In this document: piece by piece, positions 11,669-21,659 of the stretch
Layout of the letters: each line of letters starts with the position of its first letter
How positions within the stretch are numbered: the first letter of the stretch is position 1
Source: Dyella silvae
GTDB lineage: Bacteria; Pseudomonadota; Gammaproteobacteria; Xanthomonadales; Rhodanobacteraceae
Assembly: GCF_026421305.1 (NCBI RefSeq)
Contig: NZ_JAPJBQ010000002.1
Location: 1 to 64,000 of the forward strand
Direction: 5' to 3'
Length of the DNA stretch: 64,000 bases
Position numbers and translations under genes: made by a program
Notes under the pieces: generated by a model
What the model was told of the DNA's origin: nothing
The model's database searches: none
The model's input: only the letters and a program-made list of their open reading frames with translations

Positions 11669-12901
11669 ATGAACCTGATTCGCCGCACCCTTTCTTCGCT
11701 TGCCGTCGCCGCACTGGTCGTCGGCACTGCCGTCGCCCAGCAGACGCCGCCGAAGCCCGCGCCGGTGCCGCGCCCAGTGACGCCGGAGGCCCCGGTGCCG
11801 CCGCCGCCGGATGTGGATGGCAAGAGCTGGGTGCTGATGGATTACGCCACCGGCCAGGTGCTGGCGTCGAAAGAGCCGGACCTGCGCGTTGAGCCGGCCT
11901 CGATCACCAAGGTGATGACCGACTATGTGGTGTCCGCCGAGGTCGCCAACGGCAAGATCCACATGGCCGATCCGGTCAACATCAGCGAAAACGCCTGGCG
12001 CAGCGGTGGTGCGGGCACCGATGGCTCCACCAGCTTCCTCAAGCTCAACAGCCAGGTGCCGCTGAAGGATCTTCTGTACGGCATGATCATCCAGTCCGGC
12101 AACGACGCCGCCATCGCGCTGGCCGAGCACACCGCTGGCTCCGAGTCGGCGTTCGCCAACCTGATGAATGCCTATGCCAAGCAGCTGGGCATGACCAATT
12201 CCAACTTCCAGAACGCCTCGGGTTACCCGATCGCGAACCACTACTCGACGGCACGCGACATTGCGATTCTCTCGCGCGCGCTGATCCATGATTTCCCCGA
12301 GGACTACGCCATCTCGGCGGTCAAGGATTTCGAGTGGAACGGCATCAAGCAGCACAACCGCAATCTGCTGTTGTGGCGCGACAACACGGTGGATGGCATC
12401 AAGACCGGCCACACCGCTGCGGCAGGCTTCTGTCTGGCCGCCTCGGCCAAGCAGGGCGATTCGCGCATGATCGCCATCGTCATGGGCTCCACCAACGAGA
12501 AGAGCCGCGCCGATGCCGCGCTGGCGCTCATGAACTACGGTTTCCGCTTCTACGAGACCCACAAGCTGTATGACGGCGACAAGCCGCTGGCCACGCCGAA
12601 GCTGTGGAAGGGCCAGGCCAACCAGTTGTCGCTGGGCGTGGCCGACAATGTGCTGGTGACCGTCAAGCGTGGTGACTACGACAAGCTCAAGGCCACCATG
12701 GACATCCCGGCGACGCTGGTGGCCCCGTTCACCAAGGGCCAGCAGGTCGGTACGCTGCGTCTCACGCTGGATGGCCAGCCGGTGCAGAACGTGCCGCTGA
12801 TCGCCCTGAGTGATGCACCGCAGGCTGGCTTCTTCGGTCGCCTGTGGGACAGCATCATGCTGTGGTTCCACAGCGACAAGAAGCCTGACGAGAAAAAGTG
12901 A
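11669..12901 (+). CDS. dacC: D-alanyl-D-alanine carboxypeptidase (PBP5/6 type)
   Basis: This enzyme trims the terminal D-Ala of peptidoglycan pentapeptides in the periplasm. The 410-residue protein has a signal peptide ending near VVGTAVAQ and a Pro-rich linker. The S11 peptidase motifs are SITK (Ser78-Lys81), SGN (143-145) and KTG (245-247). The C-terminal domain resembles the PBP5 beta-rich domain, and the last residues (FFGRLWDSIMLWF) form an amphipathic membrane anchor. The dacA/dacC naming is by family only. It is followed after 13 bp by a ybeD homologue, the conserved arrangement seen in many gammaproteobacteria. Confidence 0.95.
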   Translation: MNLIRRTLSSLAVAALVVGTAVAQQTPPKPAPVPRPVTPEAPVPPPPDVDGKSWVLMDYATGQVLASKEPDLRVEPASITKVMTDYVVSAEVANGKIHMADPVNISENAWRSGGAGTDGSTSFLKLNSQVPLKDLLYGMIIQSGNDAAIALAEHTAGSESAFANLMNAYAKQLGMTNSNFQNASGYPIANHYSTARDIAILSRALIHDFPEDYAISAVKDFEWNGIKQHNRNLLLWRDNTVDGIKTGHTAAAGFCLAASAKQGDSRMIAIVMGSTNEKSRADAALALMNYGFRFYETHKLYDGDKPLATPKLWKGQANQLSLGVADNVLVTVKRGDYDKLKATMDIPATLVAPFTKGQQVGTLRLTLDGQPVQNVPLIALSDAPQAGFFGRLWDSIMLWFHSDKKPDEKK

Positions 12902-12914
12902 CGGAGGTGCACTG

Positions 12915-13205
12915 ATGCGCGATATCGACTCCATCGAGGCCCAGAAGGAAGGACAGGGCTTCCAGTTCCCCGGTGAATTCGAAATCACCGCCATGGGTAA
13001 TGCCAGCGCCGATCTGCAGGCACGCGTGCCGCAGATCCTGGAAGGCATTGGCCTGCACGTGCTGCATGAGACGGTGAAGCACCGCCACTCGCGGGAGGGC
13101 AATTTCCTCTCCGTCACGGTCAGCTTCCGCTGCGACACGCGCGAACAGTACGACTTGGCGCACTCGACGCTGCGGGCCGATCCGGATATCCGCTATACGC
13201 TCTGA
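12915..13205 (+). CDS. ybeD: YbeD/DUF493 family protein
   Basis: This 96-residue cytosolic protein has the DUF493 fold (ferredoxin-like, ACT-resembling), with FPGEFEITAMG and the HRHSREGNFLSVTVSF core. Its function is unknown, but it is conserved between dacA and lipB, as here. The start at 12915 has a strong ribosome binding site ACGGAGGTG, so the longer upstream frame overlapping dacC is rejected. Confidence 0.93.
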   Translation: MRDIDSIEAQKEGQGFQFPGEFEITAMGNASADLQARVPQILEGIGLHVLHETVKHRHSREGNFLSVTVSFRCDTREQYDLAHSTLRADPDIRYTL

Positions 13206-13320
13206 GGCGTTCTGACGTGGCGGGCCGGCCGTGCCCGCCACGCCACTGGTGACTTTCAGCCCTTGCAAGGGCCCTCTCACGGCCGCAGATACTTAGCCCC
13301 GTCCCCCAGGCCCGTCCCGC

Positions 13321-13989
13321 ATGTCTCTGCCGCTCAAAGTCCGCCGCCTCGGTCGCCAGCCCTATGCCGCGACCTGGGAGGCCATGAGCCATTTCACCAA
13401 CAACCGGGGCCCGGACACGCCGGACGAGCTGTGGCTGCTGGAGCACGATCCGGTATTCACCCAGGGCCAGGCCGGCAAGGCCGAGCACGTGCTGGCGCCG
13501 GGCGATATCCCGGTGGTTCAGGTGGACCGAGGCGGCCAGGTGACCTACCACGGTCCCGGCCAGATCGTGGGCTATCCGTTGATTGACTTGCGCCGCGCCG
13601 GCGTCGGCGTGCGCGAACTGGTCAACAAGATCGAGCAATCCATCATCGATACGCTGGGGCACTGGAATATCGGCGCCGAACGTCTCGAGGGCGCCCCCGG
13701 CGTCTACGTGGCGGGGGCCAAGGTGGCCGCGCTCGGCCTGCGCGTGCGTCGCGGCTGCAGCTTCCACGGCCTGGCCTTCAACGTGAACATGGACCTTGAG
13801 CCGTTTCACCGCATCAACCCCTGCGGTTACAAGGGTTTGGCGGTCACTCAGGTGTTAGACTTGGGCGGTCCGTCGCGCCTGTCGGACGTCGAAGACGCCC
13901 TGGTGGACGAGTTCTGTCGCCAGTTCGGATTCGTCGCCGAACCGGCCGCCCCCATCCTCCCTGAACTACCCGCTCGCGTAGCGGTCTGA
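13321..13989 (+). CDS. lipB: Octanoyltransferase LipB
   Basis: LipB moves octanoate from acyl carrier protein to lipoyl-dependent enzyme subunits, the first step of lipoate assembly. The 222-residue protein contains [20 protein letters not shown], the [14 protein letters not shown] region with the catalytic-pocket Lys, and [12 protein letters not shown] with the catalytic Cys. It ends ten bases before lipA, which performs the next step, so the two form a pathway operon. Confidence 0.97.
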   Translation: MSLPLKVRRLGRQPYAATWEAMSHFTNNRGPDTPDELWLLEHDPVFTQGQAGKAEHVLAPGDIPVVQVDRGGQVTYHGPGQIVGYPLIDLRRAGVGVRELVNKIEQSIIDTLGHWNIGAERLEGAPGVYVAGAKVAALGLRVRRGCSFHGLAFNVNMDLEPFHRINPCGYKGLAVTQVLDLGGPSRLSDVEDALVDEFCRQFGFVAEPAAPILPELPARVAV

Positions 13990-13999
13990 GCTTGCCTAC

Positions 14000-15001
14000 A
14001 TGAGCGAAATGTCTACTTCCAAGGTCATCCCGATCAGTGTTGTTGGCGGCGCGCCCGTCGAAAAGCAGGTGGGTAACGACAAAATTGGCCTGAATCGCGC
14101 CGGTTTTGACACGAGCGTGCCGACGCTCCGCAAGCCCAGCTGGATTCGCGTGCGCCTGCCGCAAGGCAACGCCGTGCAGCAGCTGAAGTCGCGCCTGCGC
14201 GAGAACTCGCTGGTGACCGTGTGCGAAGAAGCCTCGTGTCCGAACATCCACGAGTGCTTCAGCAAGGGCACCGCCACCTTCATGATCCTCGGCGAAGTGT
14301 GCACGCGCCGGTGCTCGTTCTGCGACGTGGCCCATGGCCGCCCGGCCGCGCCCGATCCGATGGAGCCGGCGCGTCTGGCCGAGACCATTCGCGACATGCG
14401 CCTGAAGTACGTGGTGATCACCTCGGTGGACCGCGACGACCTGCGTGACGGCGGCGCTGAGCATTTCGCTGCGTGCATCCGCGCGACGCGTCACGCCAGC
14501 CCGAACATCAAGATCGAAATCCTCACGCCCGACTTCCGCGGCAAGGGCCGCATGGAGCGTGCGCTGGAAGTGCTCAAGGACTTCCCGCCGGACGTGTTCA
14601 ACCACAATCTGGAAACCGTGCCGCACCTTTATCGCGAAGTGCGTCCGGGTGCCGACTACCAGTGGTCGCTGGATCTGCTCAAGCGCTTCAAGGCGCAGCA
14701 TCCGGAGGTGCCGACCAAGTCCGGCATCATGCTGGGCCTCGGCGAAACCATGGAGCAGGTGCTGGAAACCATGCGCGATTTGCGCGCGCATGACGTGGAA
14801 ATGATCACCATCGGTCAGTACCTGCAGCCCACCCCGCACCACCATCCGGTGATCCGCTACTGGACCCCGGAAGAGTTCGAAACGCTGCGCGAAGCCGGCG
14901 AGGCGATGGGCTTCCATCACGTCGCTTCCGGCCCGCTGGTGCGTTCGTCTTACCACGCCGACCTGCAGGCCCATGCTGCAGGCGTCACTGAGCACGCCTA
15001 A
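14000..15001 (+). CDS. lipA: Lipoyl synthase LipA (radical SAM)
   Basis: LipA inserts two sulfurs into the octanoyl chain attached to the target protein. The 333-residue protein carries the auxiliary-cluster motif [12 protein letters not shown] and the radical-SAM motif CTRRCSFC, followed by [11 protein letters not shown] and the GLGETMEQV loop. The conserved C-terminal [11 protein letters not shown] supplies the Ser ligand. The first residues are poorly conserved, so the exact start is uncertain. Confidence 0.97.
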   Translation: MSEMSTSKVIPISVVGGAPVEKQVGNDKIGLNRAGFDTSVPTLRKPSWIRVRLPQGNAVQQLKSRLRENSLVTVCEEASCPNIHECFSKGTATFMILGEVCTRRCSFCDVAHGRPAAPDPMEPARLAETIRDMRLKYVVITSVDRDDLRDGGAEHFAACIRATRHASPNIKIEILTPDFRGKGRMERALEVLKDFPPDVFNHNLETVPHLYREVRPGADYQWSLDLLKRFKAQHPEVPTKSGIMLGLGETMEQVLETMRDLRAHDVEMITIGQYLQPTPHHHPVIRYWTPEEFETLREAGEAMGFHHVASGPLVRSSYHADLQAHAAGVTEHA

Positions 15002-15027
15002 CTGAACTGGCACGCCATCGAGACCTT

Positions 15028-17283
15028 ATGAAACTGCGCCCCTCGCTAGCCCTGCTGCTTGCCCTTGCCGTCACCGGAGTCGGTGTCCACGCGCAGTCCG
15101 CCGCTGATCTGACCGATAGCGACACCGCGCCGCGCAAGTTTTCCACGCTGCCGCTGAAGCCCACGACCAACCAGTCGCAGGCAGCGCAGCTCTCCGCGCG
15201 CTTCCTCACGCGGTTCCACTACGACGCGCAGCCGCTCGACGATGCGATGTCGCAGAAGATCTACAAGGCCTATCTCGATAGCCTCGATGGCGAAAAGGTG
15301 TTCTTCACCCAGGCGGATCTGGCCAAGTTCGCGCCGCTGAAGACGCAGCTGGACGACGCCATCTGGAACCAGGACCTCACCGGTCCGTTCTCGATGTTCA
15401 ACTTCTACGTCACGCGCGCCATCGAACGCATGAACTATGCGCGCGGCCTGCTCAAGCAGGGTTTCGACTTCAACACCAACGAAAGCTACAACTACGATCG
15501 CAAGAAGGCCGATTGGCCGAAGGATCAGGCTGAGCTCGACGCGCTGTGGCGCGAGCGCACCATGAACGACTGGCTGCGCCTCAAGCTCGCCGGCAAGGCC
15601 GACGACGACATCCGCAAGACGCTCGACAAGCGCTACGCCGGCTACATCGATCGCGTGAAGCAGCTCGATGGTGAAGACGCGTTCCAGTCGTTCATGAACG
15701 CCTACGCCGAATCCACCGACCCGCACACCGACTACCTCGGCCCTCGTGCGGCGGAGAACTTCGACATCTCCATGAAGCTGTCGCTGGAAGGCATTGGCGC
15801 CGTGCTGCAGGCACGCGACGAGTACACCGCCATCCGTGAGATCGTGCCGGCCGGCCCCGCTGCCAAGTCCGGCAAGGTGCACGTGGGCGATCGCATCGTC
15901 GCCATCGGCGAAGGCACCAGCGGCCCCATGGTCGACGTGATCGGCTGGCGCCTCGATGACGTGGTGAAGCACATCCGCGGCAAGAAGGACACCACGGTTC
16001 GCCTGGAAATCCTGCCTTCTGACGCGGGCGTGGACGGCAAGCACGAGCTCATCTCGCTGGTGCGCCAGAAGGTGAGCATCGAAGAACAGGCGGCCAAGAA
16101 GAAGGTCATCGAGATCAAGGACGCCGGCGTCACCCGCAAGATCGGTGTGATCGACCTGCCGAGCTTCTACTCCGACTTCGGCGCGCGCCGCGAAGGCGAC
16201 AAGAACTTCAAGAGCGCGACCCGCGACGTGGCCAAGCTGCTCGGCGAGCTCAAGGCCGAAGGCGTCGAAGGCGTGGTGATGGATCTGCGCAACAACGGCG
16301 GCGGCTCGCTGGCCGAAGCCAACGAACTCACCGGCCTGTTCATCGACCAGGGTCCGGTGGTGCAGGTGCGCGATGCGCGCGGTGAAGTGCAGGTGCAGGG
16401 CGACGACGATCCGGGCATGTCCTGGAGCGGCCCGATGGCTGTGCTGGTAAACCGCGGTTCGGCCTCGGCGTCGGAGATCTTCGCCGCCGCCATCCAGGAT
16501 TACGGTCGTGGCCTGATCATCGGTCAGCCGACCTTCGGCAAGGGCACCGTGCAGAACCTGGTCGACCTCGACCGCTTCACGCACAGCACCAAGGAAAAGC
16601 CGCAATTCGGCGAGCTGAAGATGACCATCCAGGAATTCTTCCGCATCAACGGCGGCTCCACCCAGCTCAAGGGCGTGACGCCGGATATCCAGTATCCGAA
16701 GAACGGCGACGAGAAGGATTTCGGCGAGTCCACCTACGACAACGCACTGCCGTGGACGCAGATTGCGCCAGCCGACTACAAGCCGGTGGCCGACCTCAAG
16801 GCCTACCTCGGTCAGTTGCAGGCCAAGCACGAAGCCCGCACGGCGAAGTCGCCGGGTTGGAAGCTGATGCTTGATGAGCTGGCGCAGTACCGCAAGATGC
16901 GCGACAAGACCAGCATCTCGCTCAACTTCGCGCAGCGTCAGGTCGAACGTAAGGACCTGGATGCGATCCAGGCGGACTTCCGCGCCCGTCACAAAGCCAT
17001 CGACGGCGACGTGGACGGTCAGGACGATGTCGCGATGGACGATGGCCTCAACGCCAACGAGCGCAGCCTCAAGTCCGAGCTCAAGCAGGAGAAGGACGCC
17101 AAGAAGGCGGCCGATCCGCAGCTGGATGAAACGGCGCACATCCTGTTCGACGCGGTGGGCCTCATCAAGGGCGATGCCAAGCTGGCGGCAACGGTGCTGC
17201 CGTATGGCGGCCGCTTTTCGACCACGGCTACGGCCACTGCAACCGCTGACAAGCCGCAGCAGGCGAGTCCTGCCGGGCACTGA
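15028..17283 (+). CDS. prc: Tail-specific (C-terminal processing) protease Prc
   Basis: Prc is a periplasmic Ser/Lys protease of family S41 that degrades or trims proteins with nonpolar C-termini, including cell-wall hydrolases. The 751-residue protein has a signal peptide (LLALAVTGVGVHAQ), a long N-terminal helical domain, and a PDZ domain (GIGAVLQARDEYTAI to HVGDRIVAIGEG). The catalytic domain holds GSASASEIFAAA with the nucleophile Ser and TFGKGTVQN with the general-base Lys. It sits at the end of the cell-wall/lipoate block and is closed by a strong terminator. Confidence 0.95.
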   Translation: MKLRPSLALLLALAVTGVGVHAQSAADLTDSDTAPRKFSTLPLKPTTNQSQAAQLSARFLTRFHYDAQPLDDAMSQKIYKAYLDSLDGEKVFFTQADLAKFAPLKTQLDDAIWNQDLTGPFSMFNFYVTRAIERMNYARGLLKQGFDFNTNESYNYDRKKADWPKDQAELDALWRERTMNDWLRLKLAGKADDDIRKTLDKRYAGYIDRVKQLDGEDAFQSFMNAYAESTDPHTDYLGPRAAENFDISMKLSLEGIGAVLQARDEYTAIREIVPAGPAAKSGKVHVGDRIVAIGEGTSGPMVDVIGWRLDDVVKHIRGKKDTTVRLEILPSDAGVDGKHELISLVRQKVSIEEQAAKKKVIEIKDAGVTRKIGVIDLPSFYSDFGARREGDKNFKSATRDVAKLLGELKAEGVEGVVMDLRNNGGGSLAEANELTGLFIDQGPVVQVRDARGEVQVQGDDDPGMSWSGPMAVLVNRGSASASEIFAAAIQDYGRGLIIGQPTFGKGTVQNLVDLDRFTHSTKEKPQFGELKMTIQEFFRINGGSTQLKGVTPDIQYPKNGDEKDFGESTYDNALPWTQIAPADYKPVADLKAYLGQLQAKHEARTAKSPGWKLMLDELAQYRKMRDKTSISLNFAQRQVERKDLDAIQADFRARHKAIDGDVDGQDDVAMDDGLNANERSLKSELKQEKDAKKAADPQLDETAHILFDAVGLIKGDAKLAATVLPYGGRFSTTATATATADKPQQASPAGH

Positions 17284-17302
17284 TCGCTAGCTTCGATCCA
17301 CG

Positions 17303-17332
17303 AAAAAGGCGGCCCATGGGCCGCCTTTTTTT
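17303..17332 (+). terminator. Terminator after prc
   Basis: A perfect inverted repeat (AAAAAGGCGGCC / GGCCGCCTTTTT) with a 4-base loop ends in a run of seven Ts, 20 bases after the prc stop. It also faces the convergent M1 peptidase gene. Confidence 0.88.
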
Positions 17333-17378
17333 ATACCCGTGGGAAACCATGCGCTCCCACAAGGCGGTCATGAGCAAA

Positions 17379-19121
17379 TTACTTCGCGACCTTCGCCTTC
17401 ATCTCTGCCTGCTCCTTCTTCCACTGCTGGTACTCGACGAAGTGCGGCATCTCCCGTAGCACTTTGCTGCGAGGGTCCACGATCACCAGCGAGCCCGCAG
17501 GCGCGGGAATCGATGCATCGCCGCCATTCATGGGAACGGTCACCAGCCGGTCGCCCACCTGCACCTCGACCGGCATCGGAAACGGTTTGTTGTGCGGCAC
17601 CTGCCAGTGCAGGTACAGCGTGTTGCCTTGCTGGCGCGTTTCCAGCGCAGGCAGCGCCGACTCGTACAGATACACGTCGAAGAACCAGTGCAGGTCGCGC
17701 CCGCTCACCTGATTGACGATATCGATGTAGTCACGCGTGCTGGCGTAGTGCGGCGCAAAGTTGCCAGGCTTCGGATCTGGACGGCCATACACCAGCCGGC
17801 GCACGCTTTCGAAAAACGCCTGATCGCCGATCAGCTGCCGCAGCGTGTGCAGCATCAGCGAGCCCTTGTAGTAAATGTCGTTGCCCGGCCCGTGCTCCGC
17901 GTTGTACACCTCGTGCTCGAACAGGCTGCGGCCAGCCACCATGGGGAATGCATTCTTCACCAGGCTGCGTTCGTTCTGCAGCATCGAGAAATACGGCATG
18001 TCTCCATACAGATACTGGCCGTACAACGGCTGCATGTAGGTGCCGAAGCTCTCGTGAATCCACATGTCGTCCCAGTCGGCATTGGTCACCTGGTTGCCGA
18101 ACCACTCATGGGCAAACTCGTGCTGCAGCAACCAGTCGAAGCCGTACTCGCTGCGCGGATAGCCATGGCCGTAGGCGTTGATGGTCTGGTGCTCCATGCC
18201 CAGATGCGGCGTTTCCACCACGCCCATCTTCTCGTCGCCAAACGGGTAGGGGCCAATTTCCTGCTCGAAGAAATCGAGCATGCGCGGGAATTCGCCAAAG
18301 AGCTGTTTCGCCTGCGCTTCGTGACCGCGCAGATACCACATCTGCATCGGAATCGTGTTGCCGTAGCGGCTGTGGTAATCGCCCTTCAGCACGTCGAACG
18401 GGCCAATGTTGAGCGAGATCGCGTATGTGGCCGGGTGCCTGGTGCGCCAGTGGTACGTGTGGGTGGCACCGTGATCCTTGATGTCGACCAGCACGCCGTT
18501 GCCCGGTGCAGCAAGTGACTTGGGCACAGTGATATAGATATCCGCCAGATCCGGCTTGCCCTGCGGGTGATCGATGCACGGCCAAAGCAGATCGCAGCCT
18601 TCGCCTTCCACCGCGGAGGCCACCCACGGCTGACCATCGTCGGTGTGACTCCAGACAAAGCCGCCATCCCACGGCGCCTTCTGCGCCACGTGCGGTTTGC
18701 CGCCGTAGCGAATGTCGACGGTGGTTTTGCCGCCTTTCGCGAGCGGCTTGGGCAGCGTGATACGCAGGCGACCTTCGGGGTTGCTCCACTGGTCCGCGTT
18801 CAGCCGCTTGCCGTCGATAGTGATCTTGCTGATGGCAAGGTTGGGGTCCAGATCCAGCAGCAAAACGTCTGTTGCCTCGCGCGCGCTGAACGTCAGCGTT
18901 GCAGTCGCATCCAGGCTTTGCTGCGCAGGGTCCACATTGAAATGCAGCTCGGCATGCTCGAAGTGCAGACGCTGTTGTTCCGCGGGCATCGTGCCGCCGG
19001 ATCGCAGCGTCTGCTCGCTGAGCGGTGGTTGCGTGGCAGGTTTGGCGTCATCTGCGCGTGCGCCGCTGATGAGCGCAGCACACAGGGCCAGAGAAAGCAG
19101 GCAAGGGCGGAGTGTCGTCAT
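17379..19121 (-). CDS. M1 family zinc aminopeptidase, secreted
   Basis: This is a zinc aminopeptidase of family M1. The 580-residue protein has a signal peptide (LLSLALCAALISGARA), an N-terminal beta domain, and the catalytic core. The GAMEN-equivalent is GMEHQTINAYG and the zinc motif is HEFAHEWFGN followed by the distal Glu in IHESFGTYM. It ends shortly after the catalytic domain (HFVEYQQWKKEQ), lacking the long C-terminal helical domain of PepN-type enzymes, so it belongs to the short M1 group. The start at 19121 precedes a clean signal peptide; the longer frame would add 19 unlikely residues. Confidence 0.93.
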   Translation of the reverse strand: MTTLRPCLLSLALCAALISGARADDAKPATQPPLSEQTLRSGGTMPAEQQRLHFEHAELHFNVDPAQQSLDATATLTFSAREATDVLLLDLDPNLAISKITIDGKRLNADQWSNPEGRLRITLPKPLAKGGKTTVDIRYGGKPHVAQKAPWDGGFVWSHTDDGQPWVASAVEGEGCDLLWPCIDHPQGKPDLADIYITVPKSLAAPGNGVLVDIKDHGATHTYHWRTRHPATYAISLNIGPFDVLKGDYHSRYGNTIPMQMWYLRGHEAQAKQLFGEFPRMLDFFEQEIGPYPFGDEKMGVVETPHLGMEHQTINAYGHGYPRSEYGFDWLLQHEFAHEWFGNQVTNADWDDMWIHESFGTYMQPLYGQYLYGDMPYFSMLQNERSLVKNAFPMVAGRSLFEHEVYNAEHGPGNDIYYKGSLMLHTLRQLIGDQAFFESVRRLVYGRPDPKPGNFAPHYASTRDYIDIVNQVSGRDLHWFFDVYLYESALPALETRQQGNTLYLHWQVPHNKPFPMPVEVQVGDRLVTVPMNGGDASIPAPAGSLVIVDPRSKVLREMPHFVEYQQWKKEQAEMKAKVAK

Positions 19122-19277
19122 AAGCCGCACGGTATTGAGCCGACCCGCAGGATGACAACCCCCGAGCGCGAACGACATGGCCGGAAGACATGGCCAGGTG
19201 ATGTGCGCTTGTGGTCACCCCCGCGGCACGCGCATGCTTGAGCGAAGCGAGATCACCCCACCATCGAGGGGATGCGT

Positions 19278-19883
19278 ATGGATGCCGTGCAGAACCTGGC
19301 CCTCGCGGGCGGCCTTTCCTGGGCCAGCGGGTTTCGGCTGTATGCCACCGTGTTTATCGCCGGCTTGCTGGGGCGTCTTGGCATTGTGCATTTGCCCGAG
19401 GGGCTGCGCGTGCTGACCGATACCTGGGTGTTGGTCACGGCTGGCGCGCTGGGTCTGGGCGAATTTCTGGCCGACAAAATTCCCGCGTTCGACAGTGTGT
19501 GGGATGCGCTCAACACCTTTATTCGCATACCCGCGGGCGCCTTGCTGGCGTGGGGTGTGTTTCGCGATAGCGGACCCGGTGCGCAGTTTGCGGCAGGCCT
19601 GCTGGGTGGCGCACTGGCGTCCGGCACGCATCTGGCCAAAACCGGCGGACGGGCGTTGATCAACACCTCGCCCGAGCCCTTCAGCAACTGGGGCGCCAGC
19701 ATTGGCGAAGACATCTCGTGGATGGGTGGCCTGTACCTGATGTGGCAGCACCCTGCGGTGTTTCTGGTGTTGCTGGGTTTGTTCGTGCTGTTGCTGCTGT
19801 GGCTGGTGCCCAAAATTCTGCGTGGCCTGCGCACGCTGGCGCGAAAGTTGCGCGGTGCGAGAGTGGCGTCGCCGGGCACCTAG
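19278..19883 (+). CDS. DUF4126 family membrane protein
   Basis: This 201-residue polytopic membrane protein matches DUF4126, a family of unknown function. It has the typical LALAGGLSWASGFRLYATVF start, several Gly/Ala-rich helices, and the GTHLAKTGGRALINTSPEPFSNW segment. A GAGGGG-like ribosome binding site at a good distance favours the start at 19278 over the ATG at 19272. It is divergent from the M1 peptidase and convergent with the M17 peptidase. Confidence 0.88.
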   Translation: MDAVQNLALAGGLSWASGFRLYATVFIAGLLGRLGIVHLPEGLRVLTDTWVLVTAGALGLGEFLADKIPAFDSVWDALNTFIRIPAGALLAWGVFRDSGPGAQFAAGLLGGALASGTHLAKTGGRALINTSPEPFSNWGASIGEDISWMGGLYLMWQHPAVFLVLLGLFVLLLLWLVPKILRGLRTLARKLRGARVASPGT

Positions 19884-19920
19884 ATCCCTGTCGCCGCGCT
19901 CCTGCAGCGGGCACAAAAAA

Positions 19921-19942
19921 AGGGCGACCCGTGGGTCGCCCT
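19921..19942. terminator. Bidirectional terminator between DUF4126 gene and M17 peptidase
   Basis: The perfect 10-bp inverted repeat AGGGCGACCC / GGGTCGCCCT with a 2-base centre is preceded by a run of As and followed by TTTGTG, so it can stop both convergent transcripts. Confidence 0.8.
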
Positions 19943-19965
19943 TTGTGTTCAATCCATGCGTTGCA

Positions 19966-21345
19966 TCAACGCTTGTAGCGCTGCTGCAAAAACGCAAAGA
20001 ACGCACGCAGACCCAGCGCTTCGCCGCCGCGCGGCCGGCCGGGGCGATCCGCATCGTTCCATGCGTACGTATCCAGATGCAGCCACGGCGTGGTCTCAGG
20101 CACGAAGCGCTCGAGATACAGCGCCGCGGTGATAGCACCCGCATGACGCGACGCGCCCGAGTTCGCCATGTCGGCCAGGTACGACTCGAGCATCTTGCGG
20201 TACGGACGCCACAACGGCAGGCGCCACAGCGGATCGTTCACCGCACGGCCCGCCGCAAGCACGCGTTCGGCGGCGTCGTCGTTGTTGGCGAACAGCGCCG
20301 GCAGATCCGGGCCCAGCGCGATGCGCGCAGCACCGGTGAGCGTGGCGAAATCGATGATCAGCTCCGGCTTCTGCTCGCTGGCATAAGAGAGCGCATCGCA
20401 CAGTACCAGGCGGCCTTCAGCGTCGGTGTTATCCACCTCCACCGTGATACCGGCACGCGTGGTGATGACTTCGCCCGGGCGCATCGCCTCGCCGGATACG
20501 GCGTTCTCCACAGCCGGAATCAAAAGCTGCAGGCGCACCGGCAGCTTGGCCTGCATGATCAGGCCGGCCAGCGCGATCGCATGTGCCGCGCCGCCCATAT
20601 CCTTCTTCATCCAGCGCATGCCGTCGGCAGGCTTCAGGTCGAGGCCGCCGGTGTCGAAGCACACGCCCTTGCCGACCACGGCGATCTTCGGATCGCTGGC
20701 CTTGCCCCAGGTAAGTTCGATCAGGCGCGGCGCGCGATGGCTGGCGCGGCCCACCGCGTGAATGGTCGGGAAGTTTGCCTTGAGCAGTTCATCGCCCACC
20801 CATTCATTGACCTTGGCCTTATGCGCCTTGCCCAGCTGCTTCACGGCGTCGGCGAGATGCTTGGGGCCCATATCTTCGGTAGGCGTGTTGACCAGATCGC
20901 GCACCAGGGTGGTGGCTTCCATCAGCGGCGCCAGCACTTTCAGATCGGCGGTAGAAATAGCCAGCTTCGCCGGAGCGCGGCGCGCTTTGCGATAACGGGT
21001 GAACTCGTACGCGCCCAGCGCCCAACCCATCGCCACTGGCAGCGTGTCCTTGAACACGCTTTCGTCGGCGAGGTGGTAGGTGCCTTCGGGCAGGGTGCGC
21101 GGCAAAGCGCCCAGCGCGCTCAGCGGATCGTTGGCATCGACACCTACCAGCACGCGCACCAGTTTGCCGGCTTCGTCAGGAACCGGGACAAAGGTGCCCG
21201 GCGCCGCTTCAAAAGCGGAAGAGGCCAGCCACTGGCGTTGCGCAGCGGTAAGGCGGCGCTTGGTGGCGGCAAAACGGGACGGATCAGTAGTTTCGATGGC
21301 GATGCTCTGGCGCTCGCCGGCCTTGCGTTCGATCAGGACAGACAT
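19966..21345 (-). CDS. M17 leucyl aminopeptidase family protein
   Basis: This cytosolic two-metal aminopeptidase of family M17 has 459 residues. The catalytic domain shows VVGKGVCFDTGGLDLKP, the Lys-bearing MKKDMGGAAHA, and NTDAEGRLVLCDAL, the family signature with the metal-binding Asp/Glu and catalytic Arg. The N-terminal domain is diverged from E. coli PepA, as in the PepB-like branch. The start at 21345 (MSVLIERK) was chosen because the upstream frame contributes only seven residues with no clear ribosome binding site. Confidence 0.93.
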   Translation of the reverse strand: MSVLIERKAGERQSIAIETTDPSRFAATKRRLTAAQRQWLASSAFEAAPGTFVPVPDEAGKLVRVLVGVDANDPLSALGALPRTLPEGTYHLADESVFKDTLPVAMGWALGAYEFTRYRKARRAPAKLAISTADLKVLAPLMEATTLVRDLVNTPTEDMGPKHLADAVKQLGKAHKAKVNEWVGDELLKANFPTIHAVGRASHRAPRLIELTWGKASDPKIAVVGKGVCFDTGGLDLKPADGMRWMKKDMGGAAHAIALAGLIMQAKLPVRLQLLIPAVENAVSGEAMRPGEVITTRAGITVEVDNTDAEGRLVLCDALSYASEQKPELIIDFATLTGAARIALGPDLPALFANNDDAAERVLAAGRAVNDPLWRLPLWRPYRKMLESYLADMANSGASRHAGAITAALYLERFVPETTPWLHLDTYAWNDADRPGRPRGGEALGLRAFFAFLQQRYKR

Positions 21346-21478
21346 GAATTTCCTTACGCGGCGCACCCGCGGGCCGCTATGACAACGAGGGATACGTTAA
21401 TGATGCTCGCTTTTGGTGCGGGGGGCGAGGGAGTGGCTCATTTCTCGCTAGGTATGCCAGTGCGGCCGTTCTTTTGCT

Positions 21479-21615
21479 CGTCATTCCGGCGTAGGCCGGA
21501 ATCCAGTCGCGATATATCCGGGTTGTCGCGCCGGGCGGGCCGGTTGCCGGCAATGGATGATGCCGCGACAACCATGCGCCACAGTCACTAGATTCCGGCC
21601 TGCACCGGAATGACG
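21479..21615. repeat. Pair of REP-like palindromes in inverted orientation
   Basis: Two copies of a short palindromic unit (21479-21506 and 21588-21615), each built on ATTCCGG-spacer-CCGGAAT and edged by CGTC / CCAG or CTAG, face each other across about 80 bp in the intergenic space. This is the layout of bacterial REP clusters (BIME type). Related units occur at 23807 and 28581. Confidence 0.75.
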
Positions 21616-21659
21616 GTGTAGGTGGGGTTGAGGCAACGAAATCTGCCGTGCGCGGAGCG

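Noticed and set aside
15046-17280. 744-codon minus-strand frame
   Set aside because: Exact antisense of prc with no protein-like motifs or ribosome binding site.
19822-21591. 589-codon plus-strand frame
   Set aside because: Shadow of the M17 aminopeptidase, whose signature motifs are on the other strand.
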